Source of the DNA: Plantago elongata
Lineage: Eukaryota > Streptophyta > Magnoliopsida > Lamiales > Plantaginaceae
Assembly (NCBI GenBank): GCA_036897095.1
Contig: JAYMSP010000277.1
Location: 1-61,319 of the forward strand
DNA: 61,319 bases
Direction: 5' to 3'
The position numbers and the translations under genes were made by a program. This document shows, in pieces, positions 1 to 12,292 of this stretch (the stretch's first letter is position 1; every line of letters starts with the position of its first letter). The notes under the pieces were generated by a model. It was not told the origin of the DNA and ran no database searches. It saw nothing but the letters and a program-made list of their open reading frames with translations.

Positions 1-612
1 AATAAATGTAAGAAATAAATGACTTTGAAACATATTACAAATAAACCCAGATGCCTTTGAAACATATTACAAATAAATTCAGAGGGAATTAATAATAGAA
101 AAGGAAAAAAATTGAAAATGCTGACATGGCCATGACAAGTCAGCATGAGCGTGTGCTCCGGCGTGACAAGGCAAGCCAACTCAGCATTTGCGTGTGTCTC
201 CGGCTGTCCCAAAAATCCGGCGTTGACTTTTGGGTTTGTTTGTAATTAGTTTTAGAAAACAGTTCATTTTTTGGAATCATTTGTAATACTTTAAACAACA
301 GGGACCAATCTGAACTGAGGCTATAAAGGAGGGGTGGGTTTTGATATTATTCCTAAATATAATCGATTCTAGGGGAACTAAACTAGGTTGAATGAAATGT
401 ATACGAATACCATTTATCAGTAACGAACTTTTTACAGTTTGAGCTCGACTAAAACTCAAATTAAATGGCCCGAACTAAAAATTATTTAGCATAACTAGAG
501 CTCGAAAAGTTAGTTCGCATATTTGTGAATGTAAACTTATTACGTATTCATAAATTAAGCTTGAGGAATTAGGTACTCAACTTTTAACATTTAATGTGTT
601 AAACAAACACTA
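1..612. other. Non-coding flank, no gene seen
   Basis: No credible coding region. A short phrase (ctttgaaacatattacaaat) occurs twice, near 24 and near 55. Positions 120-230 are locally GC-richer than the surroundings. This may be the edge of an old transposon, but no termini can be defined. Confidence 0.4.
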
Positions 613-855
613 CTCTTTCTGTCTTAGCAAACTTCATACATTTGTCATTTCAAACTGTTTCACCAAACTTTATACATTATTAATAAGTTACCCCACAACT
701 AAGAAATAATAAACAATTTTTAATTTTACACAAAAATTACACATTTTAGTGGTAAAAGTATATTTTCCCCACTGTCTTTATCTTTTATCATTACTTTAAT
801 TTTCTGTATAAAACTACACGATAATTCTAATGAAGTTTGATGGGACGATGGGAGA
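613..855. mobile_element. Stowaway-like MITE
   Basis: A roughly 243-bp AT-rich segment is bounded by TA dinucleotides at 611-612 and 856-857. Its ends are imperfect inverted repeats: the left end reads ctctttctgtcttagcaaac and the reverse complement of the right end reads tctcccatcgtcccatcaaa, and both continue into cttcat. The small size, TA target and CTCCCTCCGTCC-like termini are those of non-autonomous Tc1/mariner (Stowaway) elements. There is no coding capacity. Confidence 0.65.
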
Positions 856-1869
856 TATAAAGTTACCTAATTACATATCAATCTTTTTTGGTCATGTTTC
901 TCTTGCTACTCCATTTAAAACACACTTCTCGTGTTTAAACATGCAATGGGATTGATTGTAATGGTTTGTATCATTATTAGTTTTAATCTTTAAACAATTG
1001 GAATTATTTTCCATCCACCAATAAAACTCAGCCCTGCTAGTCACACGTAGGAATGATCTTGACATTTGGTTTTGTTAACGTATTTATGAGGATGAACTTG
1101 GTCCATAATATGGGATCGATCCGATCCTTTTCAATTTTCATATGCATGATGAGTATATTCCTTTCCCTCTCTTGAATTACACTTTTCATGAGCAAAATTT
1201 CCCAATTTGGAGAACATCATCATACACCTTCCTTCCCAACACATTTCAGTTTCCCAATTTTCAACATGTTCGAATCGTGAATTTTTAGGTAGTTCGTATA
1301 CACAAAAATACAAATGAAATTGAGTTTTCTCAATTCAAATTCTATCTCAAATATTTATTAACATAATCAATTAGAATATCTATTACTTGTTCAAAATGAA
1401 ATACTACAACTACTTTAATAAAGATTATTGAACATGTATATGCTACAGAATCAAGATGTCTTATAAAGGAAGGAAAGTTGAAAGTCTTTGGAGAAATAAT
1501 TAATAGGATTATTAAAGTTCAATCTATTGAGAGCTGACTTTAAAATACATGGAAGTGAGTCATTATTTGTGTGTGTGTGTGACTAATTATGTCATCAGTT
1601 TGTTTTTGTTTGACTCTGCAAGGATGACACCTCTGAGTTAGATGTTTACCAGATTTTGTGACATAATAGTACATACTTTTTGTGATCAAAAGCAAAAGTT
1701 GTATGAATGAGAAATAGTCTGTATATTCGAAATTGATGTAGAAATTAAACCACAAAACTCATGTTACAATAATTTTTTATTTATTAACGAATGTTTTAAG
1801 GTGTGCGCGTGCATACTTTTCTCTCCTCAATTAATTTTGTTTAATTTTATTAATGCCCTATTTAATAAA

Positions 1870-2085
1870 CCTAATTAAAAAGATAGCTGGTAGTTGAAAA
1901 GGTAGCTGGTAACTGAATAATTAGCTGATAATAGATTAAGTAGTTTTTTTTCCAACCAGCTAACTTGGTTAGTTTCCCAAACCAGCTAACTTATTTGAAA
2001 ATCTGTACATTTACGTAATGAGTTTTTTATTAAAAAAAGTTCATTGAACTGAAAATTCAGCTGAAAATCTAGTGGTAAAAAAAGC
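1870..2085. repeat. Dispersed repeat, copy 1 (family also at 44575-44900)
   Basis: The stretch has repeated agctggta / ccagctaactt motifs followed by a block close to cgtaatgagttttttat and then aaagttcattgaactgaaaattcagct. The same order of motifs occurs twice near 44.6-44.9 kb. It is most likely a MITE family of uncertain superfamily; exact ends and target duplications were not resolved. Confidence 0.5.
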
Positions 2086-2129
2086 CTATATAATAAATCT
2101 ACGTAGCACTCTTTCTGATCTTTTTAATA

Positions 2130-2658
2130 CTTCCTAACTTTTCTTTTTTCTTATCATTAAAAAACTTCCTGATTCATAAATTGAAAGTTTTTATCCTACC
2201 GACTTATTCTTTATTGTACCTCTTTCCTATTTTTACCATCATTTCATTCACTCTCTCACTTAATTTATCACCCACTCAAACTTTATCAACATAATATCCC
2301 ACACAATTTATTGTATATTATTATTATTCCTTAATACTAGAGAAAACAACCACATATGAAGCTTTAAAAAGATCGGACAGACAAACCTCCGTTCCGATAA
2401 GAGCTTCGTAGATCTTAACTTTCTCATCAATTAAAGCAATTGTAATAAAAAAAACATAGTTTGTAAAAGGAATTATATTTGTGAAGTTGTAAGTGTGGAT
2501 AAAGTAAGAGATATATTGAATACAATTATGATAAAATAGAGAAGATAACTAATAAAGAATTAGCTAGTAGGATAAATTTTTTCCATTTTTATAAAGTTAC
2601 GAAGCTTCTAATATAACTCGGAAAAGAAAATTAGAAAGTTATTAAAAAACGAAAGGAG
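2130..2658. mobile_element. Long-TIR Tc1/mariner-like non-autonomous element
   Basis: A 529-bp segment is flanked by TA (2128-2129 and 2659-2660). The reverse complement of the right half aligns with the left half over more than 150 bp; for example ttatcctaccgacttattc on the left answers ttatcctactagctaattc on the right, and the next 60 bp continue the match. Such long imperfect inverted repeats would fold into a hairpin. There is no ORF. It resembles a large Stowaway or foldback element. Confidence 0.6.
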
Positions 2659-3354
2659 TAATAATTTTTTCCAATCCAACAGTATTCGTATATCTCCTTA
2701 ATTATCAAGGCCTTAACCTTAGTTATTTATGATACAATTTGAATTGAGAGAATTCAATTTCAATTACAGTCTTATATTTAAAATTTTATAAAAATCTAAT
2801 TAGAATTGAGTGTTCTCGATTCGAAATCTATTCGAGAGACACTACAGTTCTCTTTACTAGCTAACAGCGAGTGCTCCAAAGTCCAGACTACATGATTCAC
2901 TTATTGGGCTGATAATGGACGATCAAAGGCCCAATATATGTCCAAAAGTTATGGTGTTATTTATGTCAATATAAAGGAGACTCACCAGCCGGTTTGAAAA
3001 TAACAGTTGAAAAAATAATTGAGGTAACACTATAATATAATAAAAAATTATATATCATTTCATCAAATGAATATTATGAAATTTTTATTATGTGCATTTT
3101 ATAATACAATATTATATGTTAAAAGGATTTTAACTAGAAATTTTCTGTGATTGAACATATATCTTGACTTGAATGCAAACAAAGTCAACTTTTCTCGTAA
3201 AGTTGTAATTTCTTCGTTCTACGATAAATATCTATATAATATTTCACTTATACATATATCACTATCTCACCGTACCATTTTAACAATATTACAACTCATT
3301 TACAATTTATATACATTCGTCTCTCAATATTTACACCCCTTTGTTCAAAATTAA

Positions 3355-3490
3355 GGGGCTGATTGTCCAGGCATTTAAATACTCCCATTTGGCTCGATGA
3401 ATAGTGATTTGGCCTAAAATACATTTTAAATATCCACATTTCAATTTCATTCCAAACACAATTTCACCAAAATGTGATATAAATTCTGAG
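3355..3490. repeat. Dispersed repeat, copy 1 (family also at 14762-14905)
   Basis: This stretch shares long blocks with 14762-14905, including catttggctcgat, gatttggcctaaaataca and attccaaacacaatttca. It lies about 150 bp before the ALG8 start codon, so it may supply part of that promoter. It is probably a MITE; termini were not resolved. Confidence 0.6.
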
Positions 3491-3624
3491 ATGCAGGAGT
3501 ACCACTCAAGCTCAACACGAAAACAACTCGCTTGTAATTCGCTAAAGCTTTGAGATCGGACTAGAGCGTCAGATTCGTCAAGAATTTATTACAACTCCAC
3601 AGTCCATAGAGCTTAGCTAGCTCC

Positions 3625-3630
3625 ATGTGA
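3625..3630 (+). promoter_or_regulatory. Minimal AUG-stop upstream ORF before ALG8
   Basis: ATG is directly followed by TGA, and the stop ends 10 nt before the ALG8 start codon at 3641. If the mRNA starts upstream of 3625, ribosomes would meet an AUG-stop element just before the main AUG. AUG-stop elements in other plant leaders are known to stall ribosomes or lower translation. Here a role is inference only, because the transcription start is not known. Confidence 0.4.
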
Positions 3631-3640
3631 GGTGAAGTCG

Positions 3641-6600
3641 ATGATGAAAAAATCCCCAAATCACCACCAGAAAGCCACGGTGAATTGGTGGCCGGCACTA
3701 GTTGCCACCGCCGTGAAAGTCCTCCTGATTCCTTCCTACAGGAGCACTGATTTCGAAGTCCATCGCAATTGGCTAGCTCTCACACACTCCCTACCCCTCT
3801 CTCAATGGTACTCCGATACCACCAGTCCATGGACTCTCGATTACCCACCTCTCTTCGCCTATTTCGAAAAGTTCCTCTCTTTCTTTGCTTCCATTGTCGA
3901 CCCAACCATGATCCACCTCCAATTTGGCCTCAATTACGCATCTGATCGGACCATCATTTTCCAGCGTCTTTCTGTTTCTGTCTCTGACTTTGCGTTGATC
4001 TACTCGGTTCACAGGCTGACAAAAAATCGAAACTTGGGGGGTTTGGAGAGGTTTATGATGTGGGTTTTGGTTGTTTGGTCACCTGGGTTGTTTATAGTGG
4101 ATCATATGCATTTTCAGTATAATGGGTTTTTGCTGGGGATGTTGTTGTTGTCGATTTCCTTGTTGGAGGAAGGGAGGGATTTGCTTGGGGGGTTTGTTTT
4201 CGCGGGGTTGATTTGTTTTAAGCATTTATTTGCGGTGGCTGGGCCGGTGTATTTCGTTTATTTGTTGAGGCATTATTGTAGAGGTGGGCTGGTTAAGGGG
4301 TTTGGGAAGCTGGTGATGATGGGGAGTGCTGTTTTGCTGGTTTTTTATGTCACGTATGGGCCGTTCGTTTACTATGGCCAGGTAACATGTTATATGCCAT
4401 CTTGACTGCCTCGTGTTTTAGAGTAAATATATGCTTTTTGAGGTTTCTCTTGCACACACAGAGCTATTCTACCTGTCCCTGGCTGGATTCTTATTATACG
4501 TAATATATATATATATGTCCACTCAGGTATCTAAGTTAATCTTCATAATTCTTGCACATTTGGGTTTAGTAGTGTACTATCTGTATCTATTTGGTACACA
4601 GATATTGTTACTAGGTCAAGACTTAAGAAGCATTCACTTGAAACTTTGCATATATCCTGTAAAAAATTTCTATGTTGTTTACAACATAATATGCCTCTCT
4701 ATATTCACATTGGAACGGAAAGCTCAATGGTTTCTTGCTCACATTAATTTAAAAGGATCATTCTTGAATAGCTAATGCACAGTAGAGTACTCCAGAACTT
4801 TTTAGCATGTCATGCCCAGCTGAACTATCCTGCATGCTACGTCTTCCTGCCTCTTTTTCTGTCTCTTTTGTAAAACTCGTTTTTACTAATACTAATTGGA
4901 TCCTCATCAGAAATTTATACCTACAGGCATTAACAATTCAGTGATCTCTTTCACCTTGCAGATAGAACAAGTTTTCCGACGCATGTTTCCTTTTGGCCGG
5001 GGATTGTGCCACGCTTACTGGGCTCCAAATTTCTGGGTCTTCTATATAATTTTGGATAAGTTTCTCGCATTCTTTCTTGTGAAACTAGGATTCAGTATAC
5101 AAGCACCAAAAGCCTCGTTTACGGGAGGCTTAGTTGGAGACTCCTCACCTTTTGCTGTCTTACCCACGGTAATAATTTTGAGTTTTTCACCATACATTAT
5201 CTTGTAGCTTCGTTCTAGTTGCTTGCTACGTTGTGTTTAAACTCCAAACTCTAAACCAATGGCGAAACTCCACATATGTTTGGGACTCTCGGCGTTATTT
5301 ACTAGGAATATTTATGGAAGGGAACACTATCGGTATTTGTTTGTGCTCCAGGGGTTTTTCATGCTTATGCATTCCTTTAAGATGAGTTCTGAAAGTACTA
5401 GAAGCAAAGTAGGGCCCTGAACTTTTAGATTGCCAATCATACACTGTTTTATTATCAATGCTGTTGATTGCGGGAATATGATGTGATTTCTTAAAATCAT
5501 TACAAAATGCAGATTACTCCTTTGATCACATTCATTATGGTGATTTTGGCAATACTTCCATGCTTGGTAAAAGTTTGGAGGAATCCCCAACCAAGGATGA
5601 TCTCCAGATGGATATCTTATGCTTATACATGTGGGTTTATGTTTGGGTGGCATGTTCACGAAAAGGCATCCCTTCACTTTGTGATTCCTCTAGCCATTAC
5701 AGCCCTGAAGAGCACTCAGGATGCCAAGCATTACTTTGTTTTGTCCATAGGTACTTAAGTTCTTCCTTATCATTTTAGAAGTTTTGATTACCTGAATTTG
5801 AGGTAGTTTGAATTCTTTTTCTTGGAAGTAATCTCCCCCCCCCCCCCCTCTCTCTATCTCTCGCGCGCACACACACACACACGTAGTGAACTCAAATTTG
5901 ATGAGCCAACCTAAAACGTAAACATTGGTGTATAGCACTTGCTTGCCTAGAACTATTCAGTTTCTGATTTTGTTCTTTTCCCAGTTTGAGAATTGTTATA
6001 GCAAGTTAGTGAGACGAGAGAATATCTGGATAGGAAAAGATAGAATTTGGCGAACCAAGAGAGCTGCGCTTCATAAATAAAGTAAACAAACCAATCTCCA
6101 CAGAGACGAAGCAACCCTAGAAAGGAGAAACCTGCTCTAATTAGTGAATAGATCTATCGGCAGATGCCTTCTGACTGTCCTAAACAGTTAGCTAATTTGA
6201 AAAGTTACATCAACTGCACAACATTTATATGCTCTATATACTAACACTAATGTCCCATAATTAAATATTTCTATGCAGTGTCTTATTACTCGCTTTTCCC
6301 ACTCCTTTTTGAGGCTCAAGAATATCCAATCAAGGTTATACTCCTGTTATTACATGCTCTTCTGATGTGGTTTGGGTCTTCCTTGCGATTTTCTGAAAGT
6401 ACACCAAGTGCATCATCGAAGGGCACAGAAACAAAATCGGCGACTCCTGCTTTTGATATTGGGTGCATAGGAAAGTGTTACCTGTTCGGATTTTTCATAG
6501 TTGAGATATGGGGACAGTTTCTGCACCCTGCCATGTTTGACGACAAGCTTCCATTTTTACCGCTTATGATAATCTCTATATATTGTGCGTTCGGATTGAT

Positions 6601-6646
6601 GTACTCATGGATTTGGCAGCTTAAACAGATCACTTTGATCCATTAA
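3641..6646 (+). CDS. ALG8: ALG8: dolichyl-P-Glc:Glc1Man9GlcNAc2-PP-dolichol alpha-1,3-glucosyltransferase
   Basis: ER membrane glucosyltransferase that adds the second glucose to the lipid-linked oligosaccharide used for protein N-glycosylation. Four exons join in frame: 3641-4381, 4962-5168, 5513-5750 and 6279-6646, giving 517 residues, close to the usual plant ALG8 length of just over 500. All three introns are GT-AG. The first luminal loop carries the family signature STDFEVHRNW (Asp about residue 37) and TLDYPPLFAYFE; later come VDHMHFQYNG, RMFPFGRGLCHAYWAPNFW and a multi-span hydrophobic body. The open frame reaches back to a GTG at 3632, but ATG at 3641 is the first ATG in frame. The last exon ends in a short tail, LKQITLIH, with no obvious ER-retrieval lysines. 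Intron 3 carries a C14/CT/CA microsatellite. An AUG-stop element lies 10 nt upstream and a degenerate copy of exon 1 lies downstream. Confidence 0.95.
5835..5882. repeat. Compound microsatellite in ALG8 intron 3
   Basis: A run of 14 C is followed by (TC)n, then CG-rich dinucleotides and (CA)n. It is intronic and likely length-variable. The C run could form unusual structure but needs no special role. Confidence 0.85.
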
Positions 6647-6869
6647 TTTATAGATAGATATTTATTTCTCTGCCATCTGTGTCTGTTTCACACATTTGAC
6701 TGGAGGAATAGATTTTTGTTGTAATAGAATACTTCTTTTTAATGTAATCAAAAGAGTGATGAGTCTTAAAAGAAACTTAAAGGCAATGGGAAATGAATGA
6801 TTTACTTTCTCCATGACCAACACCTCATGGAGCAGCTCTCCTTTCAGTTTCAAATGATTATATCCTGCA

Positions 6870-7215
6870 GGACAAGTATCTGTTTACAGGTTCCGGAAGG
6901 AATAATAAATTAGGATTTTGGATGGTGTATGTTGTTGGTTTTGCTTGTTTGGTTTCCCTGGATGTTTATGGCCGATCATCTGCATTTTCAGCACAATGTA
7001 GTATTTGTTGTGGCATTACTGCCGGATGTGATCGTTATGTGGCCTGGCAGTTGGGAGTAATTTGGGACTGAAGGGAAGTCATGACTGTATGGTCATAGCC
7101 TACACAGGCCTTTAGTCTGCCGGACTTAGTTTCCAGTTCAGGTTCTTTTACCTGGAGCACTCGAGAATATTGGTGAAGTTTTTCTGACTATTTTGTAGTA
7201 CATCTACAAATCTGT
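6870..7215 (+). pseudogene. Degenerate ALG8 exon 1 fragment
   Basis: About 220 bp after the ALG8 stop, pieces of ALG8 exon 1 recur in two frames. The frame from 6941 reads LLVWFPWMFMADHLHFQHN, answering VLVVWSPGLFIVDHMHFQYN of the parent. Just before it another frame gives a relic of the GRNNKLGFWMVYVV type, and near 7140-7190 a stretch like FFYLEHSRILVKF answers FVYLLRHYCRGGLVKGF. In-frame stops and at least one frameshift break it. The DNA is well diverged, so the partial duplication is old. No start, end or other exons are visible. Confidence 0.75.
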
Positions 7216-10200
7216 TCAGGTATGAAGAATCCTTTGATTTGAACTCACTCTAGCTTCCTGAACTATCGATAAAGTGCAGCAGCTGATCTTAAAAGATGAA
7301 GGAAACCCGGTTTCTTTTTATATTACTAATACGATATACTCCCTCCTGTCTCAACTTCATCTAGCTACTATTTGTCCTTCCAATTAATTTGCTGGTGTGA
7401 TGTTGTGTTTCTTTAACGATGTATGCTGAATAACGTTTACCGCTCGTGATGGCCGTGACCAAAATGCAGCTCATAAGACTTTTGAGGCTTGCGTTCACCA
7501 AAGTGGCTGGTGATTAGAAATATCAAGAGATTTGCTTCTGCAGGCCTAAGCATGACTGATGTACGTCGTCTCTATGGCATTGTGGAGGAGAGGTCAATAT
7601 ACGGTGTTCATGATACTTGGCCACTGAATATTGCATATAGTGCTTGATTAATATGTACACAATTTTTTGTTCCTTAAAATCTCTGGCATTCTTGCTACGT
7701 AGATGAGTCTTCCATTGATCTCGCCTCATTTTACTCTGTTTTTCATGTGTCAGGTGCCCCCAAGGATTTGGAACTTACCAAATCAATCAGAAATACAACA
7801 AAACAAGACACAAATGTATCAACTACAAAAAGAAAAAATAGCACGACAAAACCTTCAAATTAATGAATTTCTCATAATGCAAAAATCTGGACAGTGTTCA
7901 TCAGCTAAGTCACTTCCCACCTATTGCGTAGATCATAAGAACTTGCAACTCACTATCTTTGTCTGCAAACTTGTTCAGTTTAAATTTATTTAGTTCATTT
8001 TAATTCAGTTCAATGTTAATAAACATTATGGACTAAAAGTATTTTAATAGTCTCTCATTCGGTACTACTCATCATGTAATTATTAATTAATTGGCACAAA
8101 CCTCCACATTGGAGCAAAGGATCGTGCTTTAATTTGGTTTATTCTGAGGTTGTACATGTAAGGTAAGCAACTTTTGCGATTTCACAGCCTTACCTTAATT
8201 TGCTTCTCCTAACTTACTTTCCAAAAGCTAAAGTGGTCTGTCAATTAAGTCAAACTACCTTGCGTTCTGTAATATATCTTGCAGCTTCTCAACTACTTAT
8301 TCTGAAAATTCATTTTCATAAATCCATGGACTTTGTTTAAGACTAGAATAGATCCAACATTTTCTCATTAATTCAATTTTTACGTGAGAAGAAATTATAT
8401 CAAAGTATACACTACATTTTGCTTAGAGATTAATTGCACATGAAATGATCCATTTACTTTTCTCCAGACCAACGCCTTGAGGATAATGTAGAATCTGCCA
8501 AAGGACCTACTTGTTGGGAAAATATCTAATGCATTCCCCAGTTGGTGAAGTAGTTTTCGAAGGAGAAACTAAGCATTTTTGGAATTTGTATGCTCTTTGG
8601 TTAGAACCTCTAAGAGGTCCATGGATAGAATTTAAGTAGGTTGAGAAAAAAGACAAACAATCAATAGGCAAGAAAGGTGTTTCACTGAATATATGACTCA
8701 TATGTTATTTTAGGTTTTTTAAAGATAATAAGATAGTAGACATTCACTCGTAAATTCTTTTTCAATGTAACATTTAGATAAAATAGAAAACCGACTTCTC
8801 TTTAAATGTCAGTAGTTACTTACACTTGGTCAATGAAATGATATACAAATGGAAATAAAATACATTAAAAATATATAGCGAAATATGTAGAATAAGAGCA
8901 ATGTTAGATTTACCGCAAAGGCCAGTTTCCTTAGTTTGTTGTCGCCAATAGCTGGGAAATCAAGGAAAACCTTCTTATCAATCGGATTCGCGAACTTCCA
9001 TGAGAATTCGACGTATCAACATTTGAAAACTTCTATTTGTGTAAATCAGTGCGATATTATAACTTCAACTATCCGATGACTAATTTTACGAAGTACATTT
9101 TTTGTTTTGTTTTAAAATTTACTTTATTCAAGCACATAAAATATCAATGTACAATGCATGTTTCGCATAGGTAAATAACGTCCCTCGCTGTCCCTTCCTC
9201 TAATTATTTATACATACACACTCTAAGTAACTCAGGGGTGACTAGCCAAACTCTAGGCATCATTCTACATCGTACACAGTCAGGGATGAAGGGAACTACA
9301 TCTAGTCGAAACCAAGAACTAGCTTGCTAAACTAGTCAGAAGATCAGCTACTTCGCTTCTCAGTATATAACTTGGATCACTTCCACAAATTTGACATCAA
9401 ACGTGTGATTTCATCATGTAATAGGACCTCAGCCGTTTGCAATGGCACCATTACCTGCAAAGATAATGCATCACATAAACAAAGCATGTACAAATCAAAA
9501 GATACCGAAAGCTTTTAGAAAAACGCAGTGCTCATCCCGAAATATTAATTAGCAGTTACATATTCTATGAGAGGCTTACCAGTTATCACATCAGTAGTCA
9601 ATGATATTATCTTCACTCGGTTAACTGAGGTCGAATAATTATATATCGAGTACCAACGTGTTCTACTAAATAGTTCAATGTGCATCTCAGCATGTGGCAC
9701 ACCATAAAACCAAGAAAAATGAATAGTATATATATGTAGTTGCTTTACTCTTCCTCTGCCACGCATATCCTCCATGCCATACTTTCCTGAGTTTCCATAA
9801 ACATTTGAAGAAATCATTTCATCATTCTTGCTCTAATAATAAATGAAAGAAAATTGAAAAGAAGAAATGGAATAATTGAATGAAGCAGTTGATTAAACAA
9901 CTAGTATAGTATATATTTATTTGGAGACAAAAGCCTTTAATACTCTACCCCCTATTCAATTCCTTCAACTGATCTCTTCTCCACTTCAATTCCCAAACAT
10001 ACATACGTATATGCTGCATCTCAGCAATTTTTCTAAATAGTATATTTTAGTAGTAGTCCCGTTTCAATTTCAACTTTTCGTATCAGATAATTTTAATTTT
10101 ACTAATTAATCCATCTGAATCCATCCAATAGACACTTCATACATCTTATAAGGTAAAGTACTATTGAAAAAAAATCTATGTCAATGAAAATTTATAGTAG

Positions 10201-11155
10201 TTGATAAATAGTACCAATAGAAATGTATTGCATTTCTAATAGATGAATTATAATGATATGTAAACAACTGGTAAATCTAATAAATCCTTAAAGGCAAGCA
10301 ACCTGCAAATCTCCCAAAAAGTTCCCAATCAATAGGAGAAGTGGAAACTGAAGGATTTTCCTCCACTCATGCTGTTAACTAATTTGATTTTCCTTGAATT
10401 TCTTTTCTTTTCCTTTGTAGTACTCAAGTCATGTAGAGTGTGACATGAAAGCTTAAAAAAGTTATATTCATTAGGAAATATATATACACGAGTTTGATAT
10501 TGAATTAGACTGTTATACGTCCAATTGTTACGGGATCTCTATAATCTTAATTCTCTCATATAAATATACGTACTCTTTTATTTAACACATCAAAATAAAT
10601 TATTTATTCTCTTCTCTCTATTTCCTCTCAACAATGTTACAATTTATATTACTTTCTCCCTCCCCATAAAATCTTTCATATTTCATCTTTAAAATTTTCC
10701 CACATAAAACTTTGTACTTTCATTTGTAATATTGATCCTTTTACCTTAAATACTCTATAGAAAATGCAATACCTTCATAATAATAAAATCATCTCGAACA
10801 TTCCACTATCACATTTCCATTAATTAATATTTTATAATTCAAATTTTCCAATTTATGAATTAACAATCAGAATCATAAATTATTTAGTATTCTACTATTT
10901 CCAATATTCCACTTTTATTCATTTTGAAAAAAATAAAAATGAGGAGATTATCCTTGGACCAATTTGGATTATGTAGTAAATTTGTCCTTATCCAGTGTGT
11001 AAATATATTGAGAGAGTGGTAGTAAAGTAAGATTATGTTATCACTAATTATAATTTTTTGACCTGAACTGAATCGGACTGTATCAAATTAAAATGTAATA
11101 TAAATTATTGTTAAAGAAAACTATTTAAACCTAATGAAACCAAATTAATTTTGAG
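7216..11155. other. Intergenic region, no gene seen
   Basis: About 3.9 kb of AT-rich DNA without a believable coding frame. A lone Stowaway-type end (actccctcctgtctcaactt, about 7339) has no partner. Positions 10480-10960 are very AT-rich, with a further tctccctcccc phrase near 10655. The ATL gene promoter must lie in the last part, but no clear TATA element stands out. Confidence 0.5.
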
Positions 11156-11341
11156 TTGGAAATAACAAAGTGTAATACTATTGTACCGTACACAACACAT
11201 AGACATGGAGTTTTGGAAGAAAAAAACAAAAAAACAGGAAACAGTTCCATAAATCCATTTCAACAACCTTTCACCAGCAACCATAAATACCAATCTCCCT
11301 CCCCCAAAATCACTTCCCAATCCTCTCACTCTCAAACCACC

Positions 11342-12292
11342 ATGTCCTCATTTCCACCACCACCACCACCACCACCGGCAATCACCACGACCGCACCACG
11401 AACCACGACTCCGACAACATCGTCGATAATAATCGTGATCATCATAATCGCCTCAGCCATAATCGTCTCCGTGGGCATCTACCTCCTCCTCCAGCTCCTC
11501 TCTCGCAAATTCCACCGCTCCTTCCGCACACACTCCGACGTCGTCGTTTTATCTTCCACCGATCACCACCGCCGCACTGATCACCTCTCTTCAACCAACA
11601 ACAATGATGATCAGTTACTATTACTGACCTCACTCCCTCTCTTCACCTTCTCCTCCCTCGGAAACCTAACCACCGCCGATTGCGCCGTCTGCCTATCCAA
11701 ATTCCACCCGCACGATCAGCTCCGCCTCCTGCCACTCTGCTGCCACGCCTTCCATTCCGACTGCATCGACTCCTGGATCCTCTCCAACCACACATGTCCT
11801 CTCTGCAGGTCCATCGCATTCCCCTCCGAAGCCGACGTGCTCGATAAAATCCGCACCAGCAACGGCAGCAACAGCTTTAGGATTGAGATTGGGAGCGTAA
11901 GTGACAGACGGATTAATACAGAACATGAGGAGGAGGAAGAAGCGTCGAATTCGAGATCATACTCGATAGGGGGTTCGTTCGAGTACGTCGTGGATGAGAA
12001 CGAGTATGAGGTTTCGGTAGGGTCGGTTTCTCGACGGACAGGGGATAAGGAGCCGTCGGCGCGTGGAGTTCAACCGCCGGGAGAGGAGTTGGCGGCGGAG
12101 GTGGCTGGAGGAGGGAGTGGGAGGAATTGGCTCAGGGATTATATTGACAGAGCGTCCTCCTCGTTTAGGGGTTCGTCCGGGAGGTTTTTTACAGGGAGTA
12201 GTCGACGGAATAATATTGATACGGATTTGGAGGCAAACCAACGTGCCGGAGAGGAAATCACCGAGTATTTCCGGTGGTTTTCCGGCTATTAA
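11342..12292 (+). CDS. ATL-type RING-H2 E3 ubiquitin ligase
   Basis: Single-exon gene for 316 residues. Order of parts: Pro-rich and Thr-rich N-terminus with eight consecutive Pro (5-12); one hydrophobic membrane segment (about 28-53); a basic stretch; a short leader SLPLFTFSSL like the GLD region of ATL proteins; a perfect RING-H2 finger (Cys114, 117, 133, His135, His138, Cys141, Cys152, Cys155 with spacing C-x2-C-x15-C-x1-H-x2-H-x2-C-x10-C-x2-C), including the usual Trp before the third Cys pair; then an acidic, Ser-rich tail. Plant ATLs are membrane-anchored ubiquitin ligases often linked to defence or stress. The frame is open back to about 11156, but ATG 11342 is its first ATG. A short out-of-frame upstream ORF starts at 11205. 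Family certain; the exact member is not, although the layout recalls the ATL4 group. Confidence 0.93.
   Translation: MSSFPPPPPPPPAITTTAPRTTTPTTSSIIIVIIIIASAIIVSVGIYLLLQLLSRKFHRSFRTHSDVVVLSSTDHHRRTDHLSSTNNNDDQLLLLTSLPLFTFSSLGNLTTADCAVCLSKFHPHDQLRLLPLCCHAFHSDCIDSWILSNHTCPLCRSIAFPSEADVLDKIRTSNGSNSFRIEIGSVSDRRINTEHEEEEEASNSRSYSIGGSFEYVVDENEYEVSVGSVSRRTGDKEPSARGVQPPGEELAAEVAGGGSGRNWLRDYIDRASSSFRGSSGRFFTGSSRRNNIDTDLEANQRAGEEITEYFRWFSGY

Noticed and set aside
3632..3640. Start of ALG8 at GTG 3632
   Set aside because: GTG is not a normal plant start; ATG at 3641 is in frame and fits family length.
7330..7360. Complete Stowaway MITE
   Set aside because: Only one end (actccctcctgtctc) is seen; no matching right end with TA was found downstream.
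11156..11341. N-terminal extension of the RING protein
   Set aside because: The extended frame starts at TTG, has no ATG and has no similarity to ATL proteins; ATG 11342 is used.
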